Below, piece by piece: positions 40,558-48,053 of a stretch of DNA of 64,000 bases. This DNA is from Actinomadura harenae. GTDB lineage: Bacteria; Actinomycetota; Actinomycetes; Streptosporangiales; Streptosporangiaceae. The notes beneath the pieces are model-generated. The model was not told the origin of the DNA, did not search any database, and was given only the letters and a program-made list of their open reading frames with translations. The stretch covers positions 49,675-113,674 of the forward strand of contig NZ_RFFG01000020.1 in assembly GCF_003696215.1 (NCBI RefSeq), written 5' to 3'. A program made the position numbers and the translations under genes. Each line of letters starts with the position of its first letter. Position 1 is the stretch's first letter.

Positions 40558-41343
40558 GTGGCAGAAAACGGCGAACCCGTCCTGCGCCTGGTCGGCGTCA
40601 ACAAGAGCTTCGGCCCGGTGCACGTCCTGCACGACGTGGACTTCACCCTCCGCCAGGGTGAGGTGATGGCTCTGGTCGGCGACAACGGCGCCGGCAAGTC
40701 GACCCTCATCAAGTGCATCGCCGGGATCCACCCGATCGACTCCGGCGTCATCGAGTACGACGGCCGCGAGGTGAAGATCGGCGGGCCCCGCGACGCCGCC
40801 GAACTCGGCATCGAGATCGTCTACCAGGATCTCGCTCTCGCTGACAATCTCGACATCGTGCAGAACATGTTCCTCGGACGCGAGCAGCGCAAGGGCATCG
40901 TCCTGGACGAGGACGCGATGGAGGAGAAGGCCCGCGAGACGCTCGCGCGCCTCTCGGTCCGCACCGTCAAGTCCGTCCGGCAGCAGGTGTCGAGCCTGTC
41001 CGGCGGGCAGCGGCAGACCGTCGCCATCGCCAAGGCCGCGCTGTGGGACTCCAAGGTGGTCGTGCTGGACGAGCCGACCGCCGCGCTGGGCGTCGCGCAG
41101 ACCCGGCAGGTGCTCGACCTGGTCCGCAGGCTCGCCGACACCGGCCACGCGGTCGTGCTGATCTCGCACAACATGAACGACGTGTTCGAGGTCTCCGACC
41201 GCATCACCGCCCTGTACCTCGGCCGGGTCGCGGCGGAGGTCAAGCGCACCGACGTCACCCACGGCCAGGTCGTGGAGCTCATCACCGCGGGCCGCTCCGG
41301 CGACCTCGGGCTGGCTCCGACGTCCGCGGCCGAGACCATCTGA
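40558..41343 (+). CDS. Sugar ABC importer ATPase, copy 1
   Basis: Single-domain ABC ATPase of 261 residues: Walker A GDNGAGKST (about 44), Q loop in VYQDLALADN, signature LSGGQRQTVAIA, Walker B VVVLDEPTAALG, His switch in LISHNMND. Xylose- and ribose-type importers often use a double-length ATPase, so two half-size subunits must pair here. The GTG at 40558 has GAAGGGA upstream. Lies 95 bases after the binding protein and 11 bases before the permease. A second, very similar ATPase is encoded at 42893. Confidence 0.9.
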   Translation: MAENGEPVLRLVGVNKSFGPVHVLHDVDFTLRQGEVMALVGDNGAGKSTLIKCIAGIHPIDSGVIEYDGREVKIGGPRDAAELGIEIVYQDLALADNLDIVQNMFLGREQRKGIVLDEDAMEEKARETLARLSVRTVKSVRQQVSSLSGGQRQTVAIAKAALWDSKVVVLDEPTAALGVAQTRQVLDLVRRLADTGHAVVLISHNMNDVFEVSDRITALYLGRVAAEVKRTDVTHGQVVELITAGRSGDLGLAPTSAAETI

Positions 41344-41354
41344 TAGGGGAAGCG

Positions 41355-42617
41355 ATGTCCACCGACATCCCCAGGCTGGCGGACGCTGACTTCGCCGCCG
41401 ACCGCCGGCAGCTCGACGTGCGCTCCGCGGTCTCCGACTACTGGGCGCGGGTGCGCGCGGGCGAGCTGGGCGCGATCCCGGCGATCCTCGCCCTGGCCTT
41501 CCTGGTCGTGCTGTTCACCGGGCTCCGCCCGGAGACGTTCCTGTCCAAGGGCAACGTCGCGAACCTGTTCACGCAGGCGCTGCCGGTGACCATCCTCGCG
41601 ATGGGCCTGGTCTTCGTCCTGCTGCTGGGCGAGATCGACCTGTCGGCGGGCGTGGCGAGCGGCGTGTGCGGCGCGGTCATGGCCAAGCTGATCGTCGACT
41701 CCGGCCAGCCCTGGTACGTCGCGGTCATCGCGGCGATCGCGGTCGGCGTCGTCATCGGGACCGCGATCGGCTGGCTGGTGTCGGTCATCCGGATCCCGTC
41801 GTTCGTCGTGACGCTCGCGCTGTTCCTCGGCCTCCAGGGCATCACCCTGAAGCTGATCGGCAAGGGCGGCACCGTCCCGGTCCGGGACGACGTCATCGTC
41901 GCGCTCGCGAACAAGAACATGCCGATCTGGCTCGGCTGGACGCTGGCCGTCGTGGTCTCGCTCGGCTACGCCGGGAGCCAGCTGTGGCGCTGGGACCGGC
42001 AGCGGCGGCGCGGCCTGCACGGCAAGCCCGTGCAGCTCGTCGCGGCGCGGGTGCTGGTCGTCGCCGTGATCCTGCTGTTCGGCACGTTCGTGCTGAGCCT
42101 GGACCGCGCGCCGAGCCCGCTGGTCACCCTCGCGGGCATCCCGTGGGGCGTGCCGCTGGTGGCCGTCCTGCTGATCATCGCGACGTTCGTGCTGGACCGC
42201 ACGGCCTACGGACGGCACCTGTACGCGGTCGGCGGCAACGCCGAGGCGGCCCGCCGCGCGGGCATCAACGTGACCCGGATCCGGATGTCGGTCTTCATGA
42301 TCGCCTCCGGGCTGGCCGCGGTGTCCGGCATCGTCGCGGCGTCCCGGCTGAACTCGGTCGCGACGGACTCGGGCGCGGGCAACACGCTGCTGTACGCGGT
42401 CGGCGCGGCCGTCATCGGCGGGACGAGCCTGTTCGGCGGGCGCGGACGGGCCCGGGACGCGATCCTCGGCGGCCTGGTCATCGCGATCATCGACAACGGC
42501 CTCGGCCTGCTCGGCGTGGACGCCTACGCCAACTTCCTGATCACCGGCGGCGTGCTGCTGCTGGCGGCGGGCATCGACGCGCTCTCGCGCCGGCGCCGGT
42601 CGGCGACCGGAAGATAG
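41355..42617 (+). CDS. Sugar ABC importer permease (XylH-like)
   Basis: Membrane protein of 420 residues of the BPD_transp_2 (ribose/xylose permease) family, about ten or eleven transmembrane helices. Landmarks: LPVTILAMGLVFVLLLGEIDLSAG region, RIPSFVVTLALFLGLQGI, the cytoplasmic coupling segment TAYGRHLYAVGGNAEAARRA, and GGTSLFGGRGR near the C-terminus. Probably acts as a homodimer with the ATPase. The ATG at 41355 has GGGGA eight bases upstream. Followed by a strong hairpin before the next gene. Confidence 0.9.
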   Translation: MSTDIPRLADADFAADRRQLDVRSAVSDYWARVRAGELGAIPAILALAFLVVLFTGLRPETFLSKGNVANLFTQALPVTILAMGLVFVLLLGEIDLSAGVASGVCGAVMAKLIVDSGQPWYVAVIAAIAVGVVIGTAIGWLVSVIRIPSFVVTLALFLGLQGITLKLIGKGGTVPVRDDVIVALANKNMPIWLGWTLAVVVSLGYAGSQLWRWDRQRRRGLHGKPVQLVAARVLVVAVILLFGTFVLSLDRAPSPLVTLAGIPWGVPLVAVLLIIATFVLDRTAYGRHLYAVGGNAEAARRAGINVTRIRMSVFMIASGLAAVSGIVAASRLNSVATDSGAGNTLLYAVGAAVIGGTSLFGGRGRARDAILGGLVIAIIDNGLGLLGVDAYANFLITGGVLLLAAGIDALSRRRRSATGR

Positions 42618-42642
42618 CGGGACGCGTCATGCGTTTCCGGCC

Positions 42643-42681
42643 GCGCCCCGGGGACCCCGCCAACGCGGGGCCCCGGGGCGC
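42643..42681 (+). terminator. Very stable hairpin between permease and second ATPase genes
   Basis: 17-bp stem (one bulged A in the left arm) GCGCCCCGGGG...CCCCGC with its mirror, short CAAC loop. No U-tract, so it may attenuate rather than fully stop transcription, or protect the upstream mRNA from 3' decay. Confidence 0.7.
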
Positions 42682-42721
42682 GCCCGTCTCCACTCCCGTC
42701 CGGGACGCCCCGCCCGCGACA

Positions 42722-42762
42722 CCCTTCACGGCGTCTCCCGCCGCGCCCTTCACGGCGTCCCC
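42722..42762 (+). repeat. Direct repeat in the gap before the second ATPase gene
   Basis: CCCTTCACGGCGTC followed by CCC/TCC occurs twice (about 42722 and 42748). No function evident. Confidence 0.5.
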
Positions 42763-42803
42763 GGCCGAGGCCGGAACAGGCCCGTGGGACGGCGCGGGAG
42801 CGG

Positions 42804-42834
42804 TTGTGGGCCGGGACGTCCCGGCTGCTACGCT
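42804..42834 (+). promoter_or_regulatory. Candidate promoter for the second ATPase and ROK genes
   Basis: TTGTGG at 42804-42809, then TACGCT at 42829-42834 with a 19-base spacer. Downstream of the hairpin and about 60 bases before the ATPase ATG. Confidence 0.35.
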
Positions 42835-42892
42835 CAGCGCCCACGACCGCTCCACGCGCGCGGGCGGCGCGGCTTGGTGGGAGCCCCCCGGA

Positions 42893-43651
42893 ATGTCACA
42901 GACCCCTGTGTTGGACCTGCGCGGCATCGACAAGAGCTTCGGGCCGGTCCGAGTCCTCCAGCAGGTCGACTTCACCGCGTACGCGGGTGAGGTGACCGCG
43001 CTCGTCGGCGACAACGGCGCGGGCAAGACGACGCTGGTGAAGTGCGTCGGCGGCATCCACCCCATCGACGGAGGCGAGTACCTGTTCGACGGCCGCCCGG
43101 TGCGCCCGACGAGTCCCCGCGAGGCCGCCGCGCTCGGCGTCGAGGTCGTCCACCAGGACCTGGCGCTCGCCGACAACCTCGACATCGTGCAGAACATGTT
43201 CCTCGGCCGCGAGCGCCGCCGGGGCCTCGTCCTGGACGAGACGGCGATGGAGGAGCTCGCGCGCCGCACCCTCGCCGAGCTGTCCGTGCGGACGATCGGG
43301 TCCGTCCGGCGGAAGGTGTCGGAACTGTCCGGCGGGCAGCGGCAGACTGTCGCGATCGCCCGCGCGGTGCTGTGGGACTCGCGCGTGGTCGTGCTGGACG
43401 AGCCGTCCGCCGCGCTCGGCGTCGCGCAGACCCAGCAGGTGCTGGAGATCGTCCGGAGGCTCGCCGACCAGGGGCTCGCGGTCATCCTGATCTCGCACAA
43501 CATGAACGACGTGTTCGCGGTGTCGGACCGGATCGCCGCGCTCTACCTGGGCCGGACGGTCGCGCAGGTGCGCGCCGCCGATGTCACGCACGCCCAGGTC
43601 GTCGAGCTGATCACCGCGGGCCGCTGCGAGTCGCTGGGGATCCGCGGATGA
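42893..43651 (+). CDS. Sugar ABC importer ATPase, copy 2
   Basis: Single-domain ABC ATPase of 252 residues, paralogous to the gene at 40558. The two align without gaps over nearly their full length and are identical at most positions, including DNLDIVQNMFLGRE and LISHNMNDVF. All motifs are intact: GDNGAGKTT, LSGGQRQTVAIA, VVVLDEPSAALG. It starts 275 bases after the permease with its own candidate promoter, and overlaps the ROK gene by 4 bases (ATGA). It could pair with copy 1 as a heterodimer, replace it under other conditions, or serve another permease. Confidence 0.9.
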   Translation: MSQTPVLDLRGIDKSFGPVRVLQQVDFTAYAGEVTALVGDNGAGKTTLVKCVGGIHPIDGGEYLFDGRPVRPTSPREAAALGVEVVHQDLALADNLDIVQNMFLGRERRRGLVLDETAMEELARRTLAELSVRTIGSVRRKVSELSGGQRQTVAIARAVLWDSRVVVLDEPSAALGVAQTQQVLEIVRRLADQGLAVILISHNMNDVFAVSDRIAALYLGRTVAQVRAADVTHAQVVELITAGRCESLGIRG

Positions 43652-44886
43652 AGGCGGGACCGTCACAGGAGGACATCCGGCGGCACAACCTCGGCACGCT
43701 GCTGCGGTACGTCCACGTCCGCGGCCCGGCGTCGCGCGCGACGCTCGCCGAGTCGCTCGGGCTGAACCGCAGCACGATCATGGCGCTGACCGCCGACCTC
43801 ACCGCGGCCGGGCTCGTCCGGGAGGAACTGCCCCGCAGCCCCGGCCGCCGCGCCGGACGGCCGTCGCTCGTGGTGCGTCCCGAGTCCACGCGCGTGTACG
43901 TCCTGGCGTTCGACGTCGGCGTGGACCGGCTCGCGGTCGCGCGGGTCGGGCTCGGCGGCGTCGTCCTCGACCGGCGCGAGTCCCCGCACGAGGGACGCGG
44001 CCCCGTCGAGCCCGCCGAACTGGTCGGGACGCTCGCCGGGCTGGCCCGCTCGCTCGTCCGCAAGGCGGGCCGGGACGCGGTGTGCGTGGGCGCGGCGCTG
44101 GCGTTCCCCGGCATCGTCCGGCGCGGCGACGACGTCATCCGGTTCGGGCCGAACCTGCGGGTCGGGGACGTGACGCTCGGCGACATGCTGTCCCGGCGGC
44201 TCGCGCTCGGCGTGCCGGTCGCCGTCGCCAACGACGCGAACATGGGCGCGATCGCCGAGCACGAGCGCGGCGCGGGCGTCGGCTGCGACGACATGGTCTA
44301 CCTGCACGGGGACGTCGGCGTCGGCGGCGGCATCATCGTCGGCGGACGGCTGCTCGGCGGCCAGGACGGCTACGGCGGCGAGGTCGGGCACATGGGCGTC
44401 AACCCGGGTGGCCGGCCGTGCTCGTGCGGCGCGCGCGGCTGCCTGGAGTCGGAGGTGGGGGAGCGGACCCTGCTGACCCTCGCGGGCCGCGCCGACCTGA
44501 CCGGGATGACGAGCCGGGAGGCCGTCCGCGCGATCGTGGACGCCGCCGACCGCGGCGACGTCGTCGCCCGCGACGCGCTGCACCAGGTCGGCACGTGGCT
44601 CGGCCGGGGCGTGGCGAACCTGGTGAACATCTTCAACCCGGGCCTGGTCGTGTTCGGCGGGACGCTCCGCGACGTCTACCTCGGGTCGGCGGCGCAGGTC
44701 CGCAGCGTCCTGGCGACGGAGGGCATGGCCGCGCCGCGCGAGCGCGTCCGGCTGCGGACGGCGCAGCTCGGCGACGACACGACGCTCCTCGGCGCCGCCG
44801 AGTTCGCGTTCGCCGACGTCCTCGAAGACCCGCTGCACGTCCTCGCGCGCCTGCGCGACCCGGAAGAGGAACCGGTGAACTCCTAG
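43648..44886 (+). CDS. ROK-family transcriptional regulator (XylR-like)
   Basis: Protein of 412 residues. N-terminal winged helix (about 10-75, RRHNLGTLLRYVHVRGPASR, then LAESLGLNRSTIMALTADL), then a ROK domain: AFDVGVDRLAVARV, VGAALAFPGIV, NDANMGAIAEHERG, zinc site around CSCGARGCLE, EVGHMGVNPGG. The ATP-binding DxGxT motif of sugar kinases is altered (DVGVDR), as in NagC/XylR regulators. Coupled to the second ATPase (ATGA overlap). Likely represses the ABC operon in the absence of its sugar. Its stop shares a CTAG with the convergent flavin reductase gene. Confidence 0.9.
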   Translation: MKAGPSQEDIRRHNLGTLLRYVHVRGPASRATLAESLGLNRSTIMALTADLTAAGLVREELPRSPGRRAGRPSLVVRPESTRVYVLAFDVGVDRLAVARVGLGGVVLDRRESPHEGRGPVEPAELVGTLAGLARSLVRKAGRDAVCVGAALAFPGIVRRGDDVIRFGPNLRVGDVTLGDMLSRRLALGVPVAVANDANMGAIAEHERGAGVGCDDMVYLHGDVGVGGGIIVGGRLLGGQDGYGGEVGHMGVNPGGRPCSCGARGCLESEVGERTLLTLAGRADLTGMTSREAVRAIVDAADRGDVVARDALHQVGTWLGRGVANLVNIFNPGLVVFGGTLRDVYLGSAAQVRSVLATEGMAAPRERVRLRTAQLGDDTTLLGAAEFAFADVLEDPLHVLARLRDPEEEPVNS

Positions 44887-45509
44887 GCGAAGCTGCCGTA
44901 GGCCCCCTTGTAGAACAGCAGGGGTTCGCCTTCGTGGTGCTTGTCCAGGTGGTGGACGCGCGCGACGACGATGACGTGGTCGCCCGCGACGTGCTGGTTC
45001 TCGACCGACACCTCGATCCAGGCGAGCGCGCCCTCGATGACCGGGCTGCCGCCGGGGGACCCGGTCCAGGTGATGTCGGCGAACTTGTCGCCGCCCTTGA
45101 GCGCCAGCCGCTTGCAGACCTCGAGCTGCGGCTCGCTGAGGATGTTGATGCACAGCCGCTCGGCGTCGCGCAGCCGCGGCCAGGTCGTGCTCGTGTGCGC
45201 GACGCAGAACGCCACCAGCGGCGGGTCGAGCGAGACCGAGGTGAAGGAGTTGGCGGCGAGGCCGGTGGGACGGCCGGTCGCCGTGTCGATGCCGGTGATC
45301 GCGACGACACCGGTCGCGAACCGTCCGAGGACGGACCGGAACCGGGCGCTGTCGATGTCGGTGACCTTGCCGTCCGTCCGGGCGGCTCCGGGCGCCGAAC
45401 CGCTGGCCGAGTGCCCGTTGGGGGATCCGTGCATGCGGCGTTCCACTCCCGGTCCGTGGCGTCGCTCGGCCGACCCGGTCGCCGGGAGCGCGGTGGCGTG
45501 TTCGGCCAT
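44883..45509 (-). CDS. Flavin reductase (HsaB/HpaC-like)
   Basis: Protein of 208 residues. A variable N-terminus of about 45 residues is followed by a flavin-reductase-like split barrel: FRSVLGRFATGVVAITG, GLAANSFTSVSLDPPLVAF, a WPRLRDAERLCINILSE region and the closing YKGAYGSFA. These supply reduced FMN or FAD to a partner monooxygenase; HsaB does this in steroid ring degradation. ATG at 45509; a GTG one codon earlier is also possible. A perfect CCAAGC-type operator lies 23 bases upstream. Divergent from a thiolase-DUF35 operon and a possible partner for oxygenases elsewhere in the regulon. Confidence 0.88.
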   Translation of the reverse strand: MAEHATALPATGSAERRHGPGVERRMHGSPNGHSASGSAPGAARTDGKVTDIDSARFRSVLGRFATGVVAITGIDTATGRPTGLAANSFTSVSLDPPLVAFCVAHTSTTWPRLRDAERLCINILSEPQLEVCKRLALKGGDKFADITWTGSPGGSPVIEGALAWIEVSVENQHVAGDHVIVVARVHHLDKHHEGEPLLFYKGAYGSFA

Positions 45510-45531
45510 CACACCCGTTCCCTTCTCTTAG

Positions 45532-45547
45532 CCAAGCGCTTGCTTGG
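45532..45547. promoter_or_regulatory. CCAAGC-N4-GCTTGG operator before the flavin reductase gene
   Basis: CCAAGCGCTTGCTTGG, a full 12/12 match. It also contains CAAGCGCTTG, which fits the core of the published KstR2 consensus AnCAAGnnCTTGnT. Confidence 0.82.
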
Positions 45548-45656
45548 ACGATAGGCGGGCCCTCTCGATACTGTCAAGCACGGCGCCCTCGGGCCTTCTT
45601 CCCGTATCCGGACCTCTCCGGACAGAAAGATCAAGCGCACCGAATGGTAAAGTCAC

Positions 45657-45672
45657 ACAAGCGCTTGCTTGC
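45657..45672. promoter_or_regulatory. CCAAGC-N4-GCTTGG-type operator before the thiolase-DUF35 operon
   Basis: ACAAGCGCTTGCTTGC: 10 of 12, changes only at the outermost bases. Ends 22 bases before the GTG at 45695, close to the RBS AGGGAGG. Confidence 0.75.
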
Positions 45673-45694
45673 CTGCATCTCAGGGAGGACGCCC

Positions 45695-46855
45695 GTGCCG
45701 GGATTCCGCGACCGGACCGCGATTGCCGGAGTCGGCTACACCCCGTTCAGCAAGGACTCCGGCGTCTCCACGCTCACCCTCGCCGTGGACGCGATCACCG
45801 CCGCCCTCGCCGACGCCGGCCTCACCGTGGACGACGTCGACGGCATCGCCACCCACCGCGTCGGCGACAGCACGCCCCCCTGGGTCGTCGCCCCGGCCCT
45901 CGGCGTCCCCGAGGTCACCTGGTACCTCGACCAGTTCGGCGGCGGCAGCGTCTCCCACTCCGTCATCGCCCAGGCCGCCATGGCCGTCGCGTCCGGCATG
46001 GCCGAGACCGTCGTCTGCTACCGCGCCATCAACGCCCGCTCAGAGTTCCGCATGGGCGGCACCGGACGCGCCCCGGCGCCCATCTTTGACGTCCAGTACC
46101 AGGCCCCCTACGGCTACTTCGCCCCACCGCAGCAGTTCGCGATGTACACGCGCGCGCACATGAGCCGCTACGGAACGACCCACGAGCAACTGGGCCGTAT
46201 CGCCGTCCGCCAACGCGAGAACGCCGCGAAGAACCCCCGCGCACTGAAACGCGACCCGATCACCCTGGACGACTACCTCGCGTCCCGCTGGATAGCCGAA
46301 CCCCTCCGCCTGCTCGACTGCTGCCTGGAGACCGACGGCGCCTGCGCGGTCGTCGTCACCTCCCGCGCACGCGCACGAGACCTCCGCCGCAAACCCGTCC
46401 TCATCTCCGCCGCCGCCTGGGGAGGCGGCGACAGCATGTTCTCCGGTGCGGGCTCCACTCCGTCCGGCACCGACTGGACGGTCACCGAAGCCGCCCGCCT
46501 GGCCCCACGCCTCTACAAGATGGCTGGTGTCGGCCCGTCCGACATCGACGTCGCCGAGCTCTACGACTGCTTCACCTACTCGGTGCTCGTCCAATTGGAG
46601 GACTACGGCTTCTGCCCCAAGGGCGAAGGCGGCCCCTACGTCGAATCCGGCGAGGGCCCGCCGGTCAACACCCACGGCGGCTTCCTGTCCGAGGGGTACG
46701 TCCACGGCATCAACCACATCGCCGAAGCCGTCTCCCAACTCCGCGGAGACGCCGGCGACCGCCAGGTCCCGGGCGCCCGGACCGCCCTCTCGACCGCCCA
46801 GCCCGGCTACGTCCTCGCCGGAACCTCGGCCCTCGTCCTCCGGAGCGACCAGTGA
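45695..46855 (+). CDS. Ltp-like thiolase-fold protein (aldolase-type)
   Basis: Protein of 386 residues, paralogous to the 23302 gene. IAGVGYTPFSKDSGVST; LDCCLETDGACAVVVTS; ELYDCFTYSVLVQLEDYGFC; NTHGGFLSEGYVHGINHI. The Tyr-bearing YDCFTYS and SEGYVHG motifs are typical of Ltp2-type retro-aldolases that cleave steroid side chains together with a DUF35 partner. The GTG is supported by AGGGAGG; an earlier start at 45644 would run through the operator. It overlaps the DUF35 gene by GTGA, so both subunits are made together. Predicted to cut a C-C bond in a beta-hydroxyacyl-CoA or beta-ketoacyl-CoA. Confidence 0.88.
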   Translation: MPGFRDRTAIAGVGYTPFSKDSGVSTLTLAVDAITAALADAGLTVDDVDGIATHRVGDSTPPWVVAPALGVPEVTWYLDQFGGGSVSHSVIAQAAMAVASGMAETVVCYRAINARSEFRMGGTGRAPAPIFDVQYQAPYGYFAPPQQFAMYTRAHMSRYGTTHEQLGRIAVRQRENAAKNPRALKRDPITLDDYLASRWIAEPLRLLDCCLETDGACAVVVTSRARARDLRRKPVLISAAAWGGGDSMFSGAGSTPSGTDWTVTEAARLAPRLYKMAGVGPSDIDVAELYDCFTYSVLVQLEDYGFCPKGEGGPYVESGEGPPVNTHGGFLSEGYVHGINHIAEAVSQLRGDAGDRQVPGARTALSTAQPGYVLAGTSALVLRSDQ

Positions 46856-47250
46856 TCGTCCGCCCCGAACCCGACCGCGACTCCCGCCCCTGGTGGGAGG
46901 CCGTCCGCCGACACGAACTGACCGTCCAGCAGTGCGCCGACTGCGGCCGCCTCCGCTTCCCGGCCCGCGCGATCTGCAACGCCTGCCGGTCCCGCGCCTC
47001 GACCTGGACCCCCGTCTCAGGCCGAGGCCGCGTCTACTCCTGGATCGTCAACCACCAGCGCTTCGCCCCGTCCATGACCGAGCCGATCACCATCCTCGCC
47101 GTCCGCCTGGACGAAGGCGACGACCTCCTCATGTACGGCAACCTGACCGAACCCGCCGAGGTCCACGACGGTCTCGCCGTCGAGGCCGTCTTCACCGACC
47201 ACGACGACGAGACCCTCATCAACTGGCGCCCCGTCCGCGACCGCGGCTGA
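46852..47250 (+). CDS. DUF35 zinc-ribbon/OB-fold partner of the Ltp-like protein
   Basis: Protein of 132 residues. N-terminal helix (SRPWWEAVRRHELTVQQC), zinc ribbon with CADC...CNAC (about 28-45), then an OB-fold with SGRGRVYSWIVNHQRF and a final strand INWRPV. Starts in a GTGA overlap with the thiolase, the usual arrangement for heteromeric Ltp-DUF35 aldolases. The two DUF35 proteins of the window (this and 9236) are the same length but clearly diverged. Confidence 0.9.
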   Translation: MIVRPEPDRDSRPWWEAVRRHELTVQQCADCGRLRFPARAICNACRSRASTWTPVSGRGRVYSWIVNHQRFAPSMTEPITILAVRLDEGDDLLMYGNLTEPAEVHDGLAVEAVFTDHDDETLINWRPVRDRG

Positions 47251-47318
47251 GCGCCGCTCCTTCCCCCGATCGTCTGGGCCCCGCATCCGCACCGCGAGGA
47301 GTCGCGCCCATCAGTGGC

Positions 47319-47777
47319 TTACCACCAGCTGGTGCAGACGTCGTAGTCGGTCCACGCCGCCCGGGCGCAGGCGCGGAACCTGAGGTTCGGGTCCGAGCTG
47401 GCGTAGTGCGCGGGCGTCCACCAAGGCTCATTGGGGCCGGAGCTGGAGAACGGCCCGCACTGCATGTTCCCGTTGCCCCCTGTGGTGGAGACATCGAGCC
47501 AGAAGAAGTCATGCATGCCCGTCCAGCCGCCGATCACCGCCCAGCCCGCCTGACGGCCGTTGATCTGACCGACCACCAGCTTGATGGATTTGTCACCCTC
47601 CAGCGCCTCCTCTCGGATGACGGTGCCGTGCGGGAGGGAGGACGGGCGTGGCCACGAGGCGCACTCCGCTGGTGTGGCGGACGCGGCCGGCGCGGTGGCC
47701 ACGGAGGCGAGGGAGGTCAGGCCGAGGCTCAGTGCGGCGAGGACGGAGGCCCCACGGGTGATGCGGATGTGCTTCAC
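47319..47777 (-). CDS. Small secreted protein
   Basis: Protein of 152 residues with a Sec signal peptide (KHIRITRGASVLAALSLGL, cut near ASATPAE). The mature part of about 115 residues carries five Cys residues (in PAECASW, GNMQCGPF, FRACARAA, DYDVCTSWW), suggesting disulfides, and many Trp residues. No family recognised. The GTG at 47777 has GAAAGGA about 12 bases upstream, rather far. Divergent from the nSTAND/WD40 gene, with an inverted repeat in the shared gap, so co-regulation is possible. Confidence 0.72.
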   Translation of the reverse strand: MKHIRITRGASVLAALSLGLTSLASVATAPAASATPAECASWPRPSSLPHGTVIREEALEGDKSIKLVVGQINGRQAGWAVIGGWTGMHDFFWLDVSTTGGNGNMQCGPFSSSGPNEPWWTPAHYASSDPNLRFRACARAAWTDYDVCTSWW

Positions 47778-47881
47778 GGGTGTCTGGTGTCCTTTCGTGC
47801 GGTGTGACTCGCGACATGTGGCCGCCGCCCGGTGTGTCTCCCCTCCGAGCTGCGGCTTCTCCAGTTCTGTCAGTCACCGGA

Positions 47882-47915
47882 TTGTCTGGCCAGTCCCCTC
47901 CGTCACTCCAGACAA
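47882..47915. promoter_or_regulatory. Inverted repeat between the secreted-protein and nSTAND genes
   Basis: TTGTCTGG (47882-47889) and CCAGACAA (47908-47915) are exact mirrors 18 bases apart, in the divergent control region. Candidate operator, possibly for the HTH-bearing nSTAND protein itself. Confidence 0.4.
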
Positions 47916-48053
47916 AGCGGGGGGATCCGTCTCGTGACGGCGAAGTAGGCGTTTTCCCGGATGGACGGCTCGCCCGATCTTGATCAAGATGTGGGCGCGC
48001 GGCCGGGTGCATGCCCGCGCGGCAGGGACCGGGAACGAACGAGGGGACCGACC

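Noticed and set aside
45631..45640. Extra operator half-site TCAAGCGCAC near 45631
   Set aside because: Only one half resembles the motif, with no partner half at the right spacing.
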